This document shows, one piece after another, positions 1 through 6,816 of a stretch of DNA of 64,000 nt. Source of the stretch: Pseudomonas abyssi (GTDB lineage: Bacteria > Pseudomonadota > Gammaproteobacteria > Pseudomonadales > Pseudomonadaceae); NCBI RefSeq assembly GCF_002307495.1, contig NZ_NTMR01000026.1, forward strand, positions 1 to 64,000, in the 5' to 3' direction. The notes under the pieces are model-generated. The model did not search any database and was not told the origin of the DNA. It saw only the letters and a list, made by a program, of their open reading frames with translations. The position numbers were made by a program, and so were the translations under genes. The stretch's first letter is position 1. Every line of letters begins with the position of its first letter.

Positions 1-1109
1 CGAGCAACATGTGCGTGGCAAATGGGCCTGTCGTCAGTGCGAAACGCTGATCCAGGCGCCCGTGCCGGCCCAGGTGATCGACAAGGGCATTCCCACCGCC
101 GGCTTGTTGGCCCATGTAATGGTGGCCAAGTTCGCGGACCACTTGCCGCTGTATCGCCAGGAAAAGATCTTTGGCCGTGCAGGCTTGGTCATATCGCGTT
201 CGACGTTGGCGCAGTGGGTAGGCCAAACCGGCGTGCAGCTCCAACCCTTGGTGGATGCATTGCGCGAGGCAGTGCTAGCTCAAGACGTTGTACACGCCGA
301 TGAAACACCGGTGCAGATGCTGGCACCCGGCGAGAAGAAAACACACAGGGCTTACGTCTGGGCCTACTGCACTACGCCGTTCTCAGCACTGAAGGCGGTA
401 GTCTATGACTTCAGTCCCAGCCGTGCTGGCGAACATGCGCGTAACTTCCTGGACACCTGGAATGGCAAATTGGTCTGCGATGACTTCGCAGGCTACAAGG
501 CTGGCTTCGAGCAGGGCATCACCGAAATCGGTTGCATGGCGCATGCGCGGCGCAAGTTCTTCGACCTGCATGCCGCCAACAAAAGCCAGCTGGCCGAACA
601 AGCGCTGCACTCGATTGGCGGGCTGTATGAAGTCGAACGGCAAGCCAAAGACCTGAGTGACGAGGATCGCTGGCGAATACGCCAGGAAAAGGCCAAGCCC
701 CTAGCCGACACCTTGCATACCTGGATGCTGGCCCAGCGCGAGCTGGTGCCTGAAGGCTCGGCCATCGCCAAGGCACTGGACTACAGTCTCAAACGCTGGG
801 TGGCGCTAACGCGCTACCTGGATGATGGTGCCGTGCCCATCGATAACAATGCGGTCGAGAACCAGATCAGACCGTGGGCGCTTGGCAGGTCAAACTGGCT
901 GTTCGCTGGATCGTTGCGCAGCGGTAAACGGGCTGCAGCGATCATGAGCCTGATCCAGTCAGCTCGCATGAATGGCCATGATCCGTACGCCTACCTCAAG
1001 GACGTGCTAACGCGGTTGCCGACGCAGAAGGCTAGCGAGATCGAGCAACTGCTGCCGCATCAGTGGATGCCGGGCTGATCGGCGCAAGGTGTATTCCCCG
1101 TACGCTTAC
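1..1109 (+). mobile_element. IS66-family insertion sequence, right part
   Basis: The transposase gene fills this segment. It is followed by about 30 bp ending in CGCTTAC; read inward from the end this is GTAAGCG, the usual terminus of IS66-family elements. The left end and the accessory tnpA/tnpB genes lie outside the window, so whether the element is complete cannot be judged. The end is placed at 1109 because the same terminal sequence recurs at 1342-1414. The target-site duplication cannot be seen. Confidence 0.75.
2..1078 (+). CDS. tnpC: IS66 family transposase (TnpC), 5' truncated by window start
   Basis: The reading frame is open from the first bases, so the N-terminal part lies upstream of the window; about 358 residues are visible. 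It begins inside the zinc-finger-like segment (KWACRQCET), then continues as the IS66 transposase core. Candidate catalytic acidic residues are D in HADETPVQ, D in VCDDFAGY and E in NNAVENQIRPW, followed by the family hallmark GRSNWLFAGS and a C-terminal helix ending in LLPHQWMPG. It acts on the ends of its own element by DDE-type transposition. The partner genes tnpA and tnpB of classic IS66 elements would be upstream. The frame has no internal stop, so this part looks intact. Family assignment is firm; activity cannot be judged. Confidence 0.9.
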   Translation, partial: EQHVRGKWACRQCETLIQAPVPAQVIDKGIPTAGLLAHVMVAKFADHLPLYRQEKIFGRAGLVISRSTLAQWVGQTGVQLQPLVDALREAVLAQDVVHADETPVQMLAPGEKKTHRAYVWAYCTTPFSALKAVVYDFSPSRAGEHARNFLDTWNGKLVCDDFAGYKAGFEQGITEIGCMAHARRKFFDLHAANKSQLAEQALHSIGGLYEVERQAKDLSDEDRWRIRQEKAKPLADTLHTWMLAQRELVPEGSAIAKALDYSLKRWVALTRYLDDGAVPIDNNAVENQIRPWALGRSNWLFAGSLRSGKRAAAIMSLIQSARMNGHDPYAYLKDVLTRLPTQKASEIEQLLPHQWMPG

Positions 1110-1341
1110 CATCGTTCACCGGCTGGGTGGGGTGTGAGTACAACCCTGCGGTGGGGACCAGAGAAGGATTAAGTTGGATCCGCTCCTTTTGCGGCACTAA
1201 AAGCGAATAGCGTTTGTCGCCGAGCGGGGGGCAATATGCAAACTTTGCACATTGCTTTCCGTCGTCCCAACGTCCGTCATCCGTTGGGGGCAATGGTCAT
1301 TGACAGGCTAGTCCGCACTCCAACTCAAGCCCGTCCCAAAA

Positions 1342-1414
1342 GAGATCGAGAAACTACTGCCGCATCAGTGGATGCCGAGCTGATCGGCGCAAGGTGCCTT
1401 CCCCGTGCGCTTAC
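1342..1414 (+). repeat. Remnant of a second IS66 right end
   Basis: This segment repeats 1037-1109 almost base for base. It covers the last transposase codons (the HQWMP segment), the stop codon and the CGCTTAC terminus, with only a few differences. It is therefore the right end of a second, slightly diverged IS66 copy whose body is missing. The 232 bp between the two ends (1110-1341) hold no convincing gene. After it, 1415-1545 contains a T-rich stretch, the palindrome TACCGGCCGGTA (1428-1439) and a CGGCGCC/GGCGCCG hairpin (1512-1533) just past the stop of the recombinase gene read on the other strand. Confidence 0.8.
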
Positions 1415-1545
1415 CTTTTTTTATTTTTACCGGCCGGTACGTTGCCCGGTGTTGCTTCTTTCCGCTTTTTGGAATCCGTATGCGAAGCATGTGGCACGTT
1501 GCTTGATGCACCGGCGCCGAGTCCCTGGCGCCGTGCAGATTGTTG

Positions 1546-2466
1546 TTAAACAGTGCGAGGCTTAGTCTGTTGGTGCGTATTTTTGGGGCTTACGCCCTTA
1601 GCCGCAGGTTCTGCCGAATACCACACTGGTTTACTTTTCCTGCTGATTCTAACTTTCGAAAGGTCTGCATTGGATGCTGCCTCCGGTAAGGAGAAATTGC
1701 GCTTCGTTGCCGTACGCCTGTCTCCATAACGCTCAATCGACCGCGTAGACCGATGCCCCATGATGTAAGCCATGAGCCTGGGGTCGATGCCGGAGGCTTT
1801 GAGGTTGGAGCCCATCTGGTGCCGTAAGCTTCTTAGCGTTGGCTGTACTTTACGCCTGGGCCAAAGCTGCCTGCATTGTTCTCGCAGAGTATCCCTGATT
1901 GCCGCAGCGCTGCGGTGTGAGTGTCGATACAGGTCTACTGCTTTAGCCGCAAGCTCAAAATCTGTTTGGTTTGGGAACGTAATATCGCGGTCGGCACCCC
2001 TGATGCCTTGATCGTCCTTTTTGGCTCCAATAATATGGAACCCCTCACCAGTGACCTGAATCGAGTGCATCTCACAGGGTCGGACGCCGAGCAGCCAAGC
2101 TAGCGTAACGGCAGCAAAAACGTCGTAGTTCCGTGTTTTGCCTAGGTGATGCAGAAGTGCGGCAATATCATCCTCGCTCAGGGCTTTAACCGCGTGAAGC
2201 TTCTCTTTAGGAGGGATGGTGCTGCCAGGCAAGGTGGTTGGATTAGGCGTTAGCACGATCCGCTTGGCTGCTGCTGGGTAGCCACGTTCACGAACGTCGA
2301 ATGACAGTGCATTTTTCAGGACTCTGAAGTAGCCGGGTCTGTAGTCTGCTGCACACCCCGTCAATGCTTCGCATATCGCGCTTGTTGAGAGTTGTGTGCC
2401 TGGCATTCTCGTTTTGTAGAAGTTTCTTGCAAGCTTTCGGTATCGTTCTTCGGTGCTCTTCAGCAT
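1546..2466 (-). CDS. Tyrosine-type site-specific recombinase
   Basis: This 306-residue protein looks like a tyrosine recombinase/integrase. The C-terminal catalytic domain shows the first Arg in LLGVRPCEM, the second Arg box in LRSLRHQMGSN, the conserved GHRS segment and the nucleophile Tyr in SIERYGD. An N-terminal helical core-binding part covers about residues 1-85. A basic tail of about 60 residues follows the Tyr. The start is supported by AAGGAT about 8 bp upstream. It reads away from a non-coding region rich in inverted repeats that could hold its sites. It lies beside IS66 debris and a second integrase, so it belongs to the mobile block. Which element it moves is unknown; an integrative-element recombinase is more likely than XerC/D because chromosomal XerC/D copies lack this context and tail. 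Confidence 0.8.
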   Translation of the reverse strand: MLKSTEERYRKLARNFYKTRMPGTQLSTSAICEALTGCAADYRPGYFRVLKNALSFDVRERGYPAAAKRIVLTPNPTTLPGSTIPPKEKLHAVKALSEDDIAALLHHLGKTRNYDVFAAVTLAWLLGVRPCEMHSIQVTGEGFHIIGAKKDDQGIRGADRDITFPNQTDFELAAKAVDLYRHSHRSAAAIRDTLREQCRQLWPRRKVQPTLRSLRHQMGSNLKASGIDPRLMAYIMGHRSTRSIERYGDRRTATKRNFSLPEAASNADLSKVRISRKSKPVWYSAEPAAKGVSPKNTHQQTKPRTV

Positions 2467-3267
2467 GTTGGCATCCTTATAGTTATTGTTATTTTTTTGA
2501 TGTCAAAAGCAGCCGCTTCGCGAAGGGGCGCTTGTTTTTTCGCTCCTGGTCGGAGCGAAAAATCATGTCGGCATGGCATTGGCTGGGCCTCACCTCACCG
2601 TTGTTCGTGATGCCCTCGCCAACACCATGCCGCCACTGCGCCCCCATACCCGAAGCGCGGGTATGGTGTGTGCGCACGTACTCGCGCGCATGAGCACGTA
2701 CCGTGGGTACGCGCTCTGGCAGCGCGCTGCCTGGCTTTGTTTGACATCAAATTCGGTAGCCGGCTCGGGCCGGAAATGAGAGCCAGGGCGTGGCACCCAC
2801 ATCAGACCTCTTCGCTGAGTTCTGGATAGACCGGATTTGACGCGCGCAATAAGCTGTAGCGAAAGCTTCATCATATTATTTTTATAGTTCCCATAGCCGC
2901 GCATTTTTTATTGCTGCCATAACATCCACAAGGAATAAAACACCGCGCCCGGCCAACTAGGCATCCAAACTTATTTATCCAGATCAGCAGCAAACCAATG
3001 ACGCGCTGTATTGTTGCAAATAAGGAAAACATAAAACAATACCCAGCTTACAAATATAACCAACTTTGCCATCAGGCTCTGCGGGATTCACTTGAGGGCA
3101 GCACGGAATATAGGGAATTCATAAAGAGGGGGTGCGAAAATCGCTATAGGTGAGAGCGAAGTTCGCACTAGGGGAGAGCGGTTTCAATCCTATCGCGCAA
3201 GAGACTAGAGCAAAAATCGCAACATTACGACGCCGGCGGCAACAGGTCTCATCTTTATTTGCAGTAG
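2467..3267. other. Non-coding region between two recombinase genes, rich in inverted repeats
   Basis: No convincing gene is visible in these 800 bp. Structured elements are: TTTGATGTCAAA at 2496-2507 and its reverse complement TTTGACATCAAA at 2740-2751; an 11-bp perfect hairpin TTTTTCGCTCC/GGAGCGAAAAA at 2536-2562; a 9-bp hairpin CCATACCCG/CGGGTATGG at 2644-2666; and an interrupted hairpin GTGCGAA..TCGCT/AGCGA..TTCGCAC at 3132-3168. None has the A-before, T-after layout of an intrinsic terminator on both sides. They may be recombinase or regulator binding sites. The part after 2860 is AT-rich compared with the window as a whole. Confidence 0.6.
2496..2751. repeat. Inverted 12-bp repeat pair flanking hairpin-rich DNA
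   Basis: The two arms are TTTGATGTCAAA (2496-2507) and TTTGACATCAAA (2740-2751). Each arm is itself a TTTGA-N2-TCAAA palindrome, so each could also be a stand-alone operator. The first arm lies 30 bp upstream of the recombinase start at 2466, a position suited to autoregulation or to recombination-site binding. Function is inferred only from layout. Confidence 0.5.
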
Positions 3268-4695
3268 TTATAAGTGAACACTTATCTTCCTGATCCGGCT
3301 TTCATCGATATCAGTGAAATTTTCAAGCTGACCTCGACATACCACATTCTTTTTGCAGCCGGTTATCTGGTAGATCTTTTCTTCTACCTTTTTTGCTGCA
3401 GCTCTTACTTCGTGAGCATACATAGTCTTGTAACCATCCGTTACGTCAACGCTACTGCCATAACCATCATGATTGCAAAGAACTTTAATCTGGTATGGGC
3501 CTATTTCTGAAGATTCAGCAATTGAGATAAATGTCGCCCTGGCAATCTTTCTGGGTAGATGCTGACCAATTCGACCACCAATTTTCATCATGTAATCACG
3601 AACAACAGACTCGGGCAGTCGATCCAGCTGAATGCCAGAGAACACGTATCTTGATGTGCTGTGTTTCATCGAAAAAAGAACCTGGCTGTATGCAGTATCA
3701 TTGAGCATAAGATGAAACTCTTCACCATTTTTAAGCGTATCTTGCTCGTTTTCTTTTGTGCGCTCAGGGAAAACAATGGCGCGCATTTTATGATTAACGT
3801 ACGCTTTCCTGATTTTTGCAACCTCATCTGGACGAACACCAGTAAACAGCATAAAGAGTACGGCAGCAGATGCGCATGCAAACGCTGACGCGACATTTCG
3901 CTCAGGCCCATCATTGCAGATCTTAATACACTCATTAATAAAGCTAGCCAGCTTGTCGTGCTCAATCCTGATTTTGCTTCGACGGTCTTCATGCCAGATG
4001 TTCATCTCGCGCATAATCTCGACCGGGTTCGATGTAATCAGTGATTTGCCTTCATGTCTGCTTGTGACTATTGCGAATCGATAGATAGAACCCAACAAGC
4101 CGAGGGCCTTATTTGCTGCACGTTTTCGTTCTTTTGACATCGTCCCGTTTGCCCGCAAAACGGGTTTAGTAATGCTCGCGTGAAGCTCTATCACATCTTC
4201 ATAGTCGAAGTCACCAAGCGATACATCAGCAATAGAAGAGAGGTAGTTTTTGAACGTTCGACGGTAGTCTTCTCGTGTCGCTTGAGTGATCCTTTGCTTC
4301 GCCTTCATCATCTTCTCGAAAGTGCTTTCGACCGTCACAAAGCTTGACTGCTTATCTAGTTTTTCTCGCTCAATGATCTCATCTATTTCACCAATCAGCT
4401 TGGCGGCCTGATCTCGAATCGACACGATTTTTGCTTTCGAGTCGTACTTGCTGATCGTAATTCGTTTCATTGTGCCGTTGACTCTCTTTATGACAACGAA
4501 CGTTTTTGCGCCCCTCGCTGTAACCCTAAGCGCGAGCCCGCGTTGAGTTTTGTCGTAGAAGATCTGCTCTGATTTACCTGCGCTGCACTCAAGCGCTCTG
4601 ATCGCATCGTGCGTGAATTGAAGCTCGGCCTTTGCCACTTTTCTTACCCCCGAAAACCGGATCGCTGTGAAATCCATGGAAACTTCTGATGACAT
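3268..4695 (-). CDS. P4-type tyrosine integrase (tRNA-targeting)
   Basis: The protein has an N-terminal arm-DNA-binding domain of the DUF4102 type (FTHDAIRALECSAGKSEQ, then YDKTQRGLALRVTARGAKTF), a central core-binding region and a C-terminal catalytic domain. Catalytic candidates are Arg in LFTGVRPDEV, Arg in RKIARATF, His in LCNHDG and Tyr near GYKTMY. It would integrate and excise a genomic island at a tRNA 3' end. The frame stays open to 4878, but the extra N-terminal stretch translates tandem DNA repeats that look like integrase arm sites. I therefore chose ATG 4695 (475 residues); ATG 4677 is also possible. The gene reads away from the tRNA-Leu fragment at 4945. Base composition is AT-richer than the downstream chromosome, which fits acquired DNA. 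Family is certain, start is not. Confidence 0.85.
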   Translation of the reverse strand: MSSEVSMDFTAIRFSGVRKVAKAELQFTHDAIRALECSAGKSEQIFYDKTQRGLALRVTARGAKTFVVIKRVNGTMKRITISKYDSKAKIVSIRDQAAKLIGEIDEIIEREKLDKQSSFVTVESTFEKMMKAKQRITQATREDYRRTFKNYLSSIADVSLGDFDYEDVIELHASITKPVLRANGTMSKERKRAANKALGLLGSIYRFAIVTSRHEGKSLITSNPVEIMREMNIWHEDRRSKIRIEHDKLASFINECIKICNDGPERNVASAFACASAAVLFMLFTGVRPDEVAKIRKAYVNHKMRAIVFPERTKENEQDTLKNGEEFHLMLNDTAYSQVLFSMKHSTSRYVFSGIQLDRLPESVVRDYMMKIGGRIGQHLPRKIARATFISIAESSEIGPYQIKVLCNHDGYGSSVDVTDGYKTMYAHEVRAAAKKVEEKIYQITGCKKNVVCRGQLENFTDIDESRIRKISVHL

Positions 4696-4765
4696 CTGAG
4701 CACCTGGAAGCCCCATTACACCTGCGCCCTGATGGAAACCCATGGAAACTTTCATGGAAACTTTC
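4676..4765. repeat. Direct repeats ATGGAAACTTTC, candidate integrase arm sites
   Basis: The motif ATGGAAACTTTC occurs in perfect tandem at 4742-4753 and 4754-4765. Degenerate copies lie at 4676-4687 (ATGGAAACTTCT) and 4732-4740 (ATGGAAACC). On the minus strand the unit translates as KVSM, which explains the odd repetitive N-terminus of the extended integrase frame. Repeats of this kind between an integrase gene and its attachment core, here about 180 bp from the core, are typical of arm-type integrase binding sites. That function is inferred. Confidence 0.55.
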
Positions 4766-4944
4766 GGCCCAGCTGAGCCCATCTGTGCCCAGCCTTCGAT
4801 CTCTTGCCGGTCTAGCCAAAATTGCCATGAGATCAAGAGTATCTTGTTGATTTGAAAGGAAAACAAAGCCCTAATCATGCGAACTCAGCTCATGAAGGCT
4901 GTACGCAGCTTTTCTCTGCTCAACACAAGATATGGGGGTAGATT

Positions 4945-5001
4945 GACTTAAAATCCCTCGATGGCAACATCGTGCCGGTTCGACCCCGGCTCCGGGCACC
5001 A
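4945..5001 (+). other. 3' half of tRNA-Leu(UAA): island attachment site (att)
   Basis: The segment reads as the end of a leucine tRNA. It has the anticodon loop CTTAAAA (anticodon UAA), the 3' side of the anticodon stem (TCCCT), a long variable arm CGATG-GCAA-CATCG, a T arm with GGTTCGACC, and an acceptor end CCGGGC followed by encoded ACCA. The 5' half is missing: no GCCCGG acceptor strand or D arm lies upstream, and the bases before the loop do not pair with TCCCT. This is the trace left when an element integrates into a tRNA gene. Island DNA lies to the left (integrase at 3268-4695) and chromosome to the right. The intact tRNA should lie at the other island end. The stretch 5002-5238 after it shows no gene. 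Confidence 0.8.
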
Positions 5002-5238
5002 TCTACCACGCGTCTCGCAGCCATCCAGCAGCAAATACCCTTGGTCCGCGAATTAATACCTGCCCGCCATTCCTGGCTTGTCGCCCATGCAGCCTCACAG
5101 CCGTACCACCAAGCCAGAACCACGATCCGTTGTCGTACCCTTCGCTCGCCATGCGCCAACGCTGTTGGTGATTCAAATCAGCACATTGGTCGTCCAAATC
5201 GCCTATTCTAGACACAACAAGACGAGCGGGGGTGCTGC

Positions 5239-5415
5239 ATGCAAGGTGAGGTTTTCTGGATAACCATTGGCTTCTTTACCGTCAGCCTGCTGTTGATCTG
5301 CATTGGCTGGGGCAAGGTAGAAGGCCGGGTTGGAGTGGCACTTATCTGGTTGGGGGCTCTCATCATGCTGGGTCTGATTTTTGTGCACATTTGGCTAGGC
5401 GTGGCAATCGAGTAG
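5239..5415 (+). CDS. Small two-segment membrane protein (58 aa), unknown function
   Basis: The ORF starts at ATG 5239 behind a GCGGGGG stretch that can serve as ribosome binding site. The product begins MQGEVFWITIGF. Two hydrophobic segments, about residues 5-24 (FWITIGFFTVSLLLICIGW) and 34-56, are joined by a short polar loop GKVEGR, so a hairpin inner-membrane protein is likely. It is the first gene on the chromosomal side of the tRNA junction and ends 3 bp before the end of the converging diguanylate cyclase gene. I do not recognise the family. The hydrophobic pattern and the ribosome binding site support a real gene, but its small size leaves doubt. Confidence 0.5.
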   Translation: MQGEVFWITIGFFTVSLLLICIGWGKVEGRVGVALIWLGALIMLGLIFVHIWLGVAIE

Positions 5416-5418
5416 CCG

Positions 5419-6561
5419 TCACGGCGGCTCCGGCAAAGCATGCAGCTCCACTCGGTTGCGCCCCAGATGCTTAGCGCGGTAGAGCGCCAGGTCAGCACTG
5501 CGTAGCAGGGCATCGATATCACTGCCGTGACGCGGGAAGCTCGCAACCCCCAGTGAAATAGTCGCAGTCAGCTCGGCGCCGTGCCAATCGAGACGGAGAT
5601 TGGCAAACACCGCGCGGTAGTGCTCCGCTCGCCGTTTCGCGGTATCGGCATCAGTGTTGGGCAACGCGACCAGAAACTCCTCTCCGCCATAACGACAGAC
5701 GATATCGCTGGCGCGTGAATGCAATGAGAGCACGTCCGCCAGCGCCGTCAATACCAGGTCACCCGCCTGATGACCGTACTCGTCGTTGACCGTCTTGAAG
5801 TGATCAATGTCGATCAGAATCAGCGCCAGGGCCTGCTGGTGGCGAGAGCACTGCACCAGCTCGCGCTCAATACTGACATCGAAATAGCGGCGGTTGTACG
5901 CGCCGGTCAGCGGGTCGCGATCAGCCTGGGCGCGCAGCTGTTGTTGCAACAGATTGATTTCGGCCAGTTGCTGGTGCAACGCGTGATTGGCCTCCTGCAA
6001 GGCCGCCTCACTGGCGCGCAGCTGTTCGCGCGCCTCGCGAATGCGGATGTTGCGCGAGAAGGCTACGTTACCCACCATCATGAGATACAGCGTCAGGCCG
6101 ACGATGCACAGCAGGTTGGCGAGCCAATGGTTCAGCGTCGTCAGGTAGGGAGGCTGGACCAGCCAGGCGAGGGCGATGCCCAGCATCAGCGCCGTTGCGG
6201 CCTGCACCATGCCGAGCGGGCCGCGAAACACCATCAGGTTGATAGTGATGCCAATCACCATGGTGTAGCTGATCCACAGCGGAAAGCCCAGCAGGCTAAT
6301 CCAGACGCCAAAGAGCAGGGCATCAAGCAGTAGGCTGTTCAATTCGGTACGCAGAGGGCTGGGTGCGCGCCTGGCGCGCCAGTAGATCAGATGGGGATAC
6401 AGCAGAAACTGCAGAGTCAGCAAGGTCCAGAGCAGCCAGCCCGGCTGGGTAGCGCTCAGGTGAACAGCAATGGCCGAGAACAGCAAGGCGAAGGAGCCGG
6501 TGCGGTTCTTGTGGTTGAGCTGCACAATCCAGTGCGAGTTTTCCGGCGTCGTGCCTGTCAT
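5419..6561 (-). CDS. MASE2-like membrane diguanylate cyclase (GGDEF)
   Basis: About 380 residues. The N-terminal half carries several hydrophobic segments resembling a MASE2 membrane sensor. A short coiled coil follows (about residues 175-210, REQLRASEAALQEANHALHQ), then a GGDEF domain opening with DPLTGAYNRRYFD. The active loop is YGGEEF, a functional variant, and RASD five residues before it is a product-binding I-site, so GTP-to-c-di-GMP synthesis with feedback inhibition is expected. The frame is open to 6720, but MTGTTPEN at 6561 starts just before the membrane domain and is the natural N-terminus. No Shine-Dalgarno lies before it; instead a perfect hairpin ends one base before the ATG. 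It stands alone, converging on the small membrane gene. Input signal unknown. Confidence 0.88.
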   Translation of the reverse strand: MTGTTPENSHWIVQLNHKNRTGSFALLFSAIAVHLSATQPGWLLWTLLTLQFLLYPHLIYWRARRAPSPLRTELNSLLLDALLFGVWISLLGFPLWISYTMVIGITINLMVFRGPLGMVQAATALMLGIALAWLVQPPYLTTLNHWLANLLCIVGLTLYLMMVGNVAFSRNIRIREAREQLRASEAALQEANHALHQQLAEINLLQQQLRAQADRDPLTGAYNRRYFDVSIERELVQCSRHQQALALILIDIDHFKTVNDEYGHQAGDLVLTALADVLSLHSRASDIVCRYGGEEFLVALPNTDADTAKRRAEHYRAVFANLRLDWHGAELTATISLGVASFPRHGSDIDALLRSADLALYRAKHLGRNRVELHALPEPP

Positions 6562-6562
6562 G

Positions 6563-6593
6563 ATCGGCTGCAGTGAAATGACCTGCAGCCGAT
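6563..6593 (-). promoter_or_regulatory. Perfect 11-bp stem-loop abutting the start codon of the diguanylate cyclase
   Basis: ATCGGCTGCAG (6563-6573) pairs with CTGCAGCCGAT (6583-6593) around a 9-base loop. In the mRNA of the minus-strand gene the stem ends one base before AUG 6561 and covers the place where a Shine-Dalgarno should be. It could control translation, or show that the start is elsewhere. The rest of the 255-bp gap to the next gene (6594-6816) shows no further feature apart from the ribosome binding site at 6804-6809. Confidence 0.45.
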
Positions 6594-6816
6594 TGTAGCG
6601 AGCAACGGTAGACCCGCATAGAGGGCTCTGAACCCTCTGCGCCACAGATCGCTGCTGTCGCGGGTGATTTCCACGTCCTGCTGGGTGTGGCTGACGTCCA
6701 CGACATCCCCGCATCGGCAAAATCGCTCTCAGCCGTCATCAAGGCTTCACGTGCAATTAACGCCCCTGTCACGGTGCCGTGGCGCAATCGTTACAGCGCA
6801 ACGCAGGAGCACAATC

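Noticed and set aside
2536-2562. Intrinsic terminator at the 11-bp hairpin
   Set aside because: The T-run precedes and the A-run follows the stem on the plus strand, and the same holds on the minus strand; this is the wrong order for a terminator.
2590-2904. 104-codon minus-strand ORF between the recombinases
   Set aside because: Runs through two inverted repeats and has no recognised domain. A real gene cannot be excluded.
4920-5001. Complete tRNA-Leu gene
   Set aside because: No 5' acceptor strand, D arm or 5' anticodon stem; only the 3' half is present.
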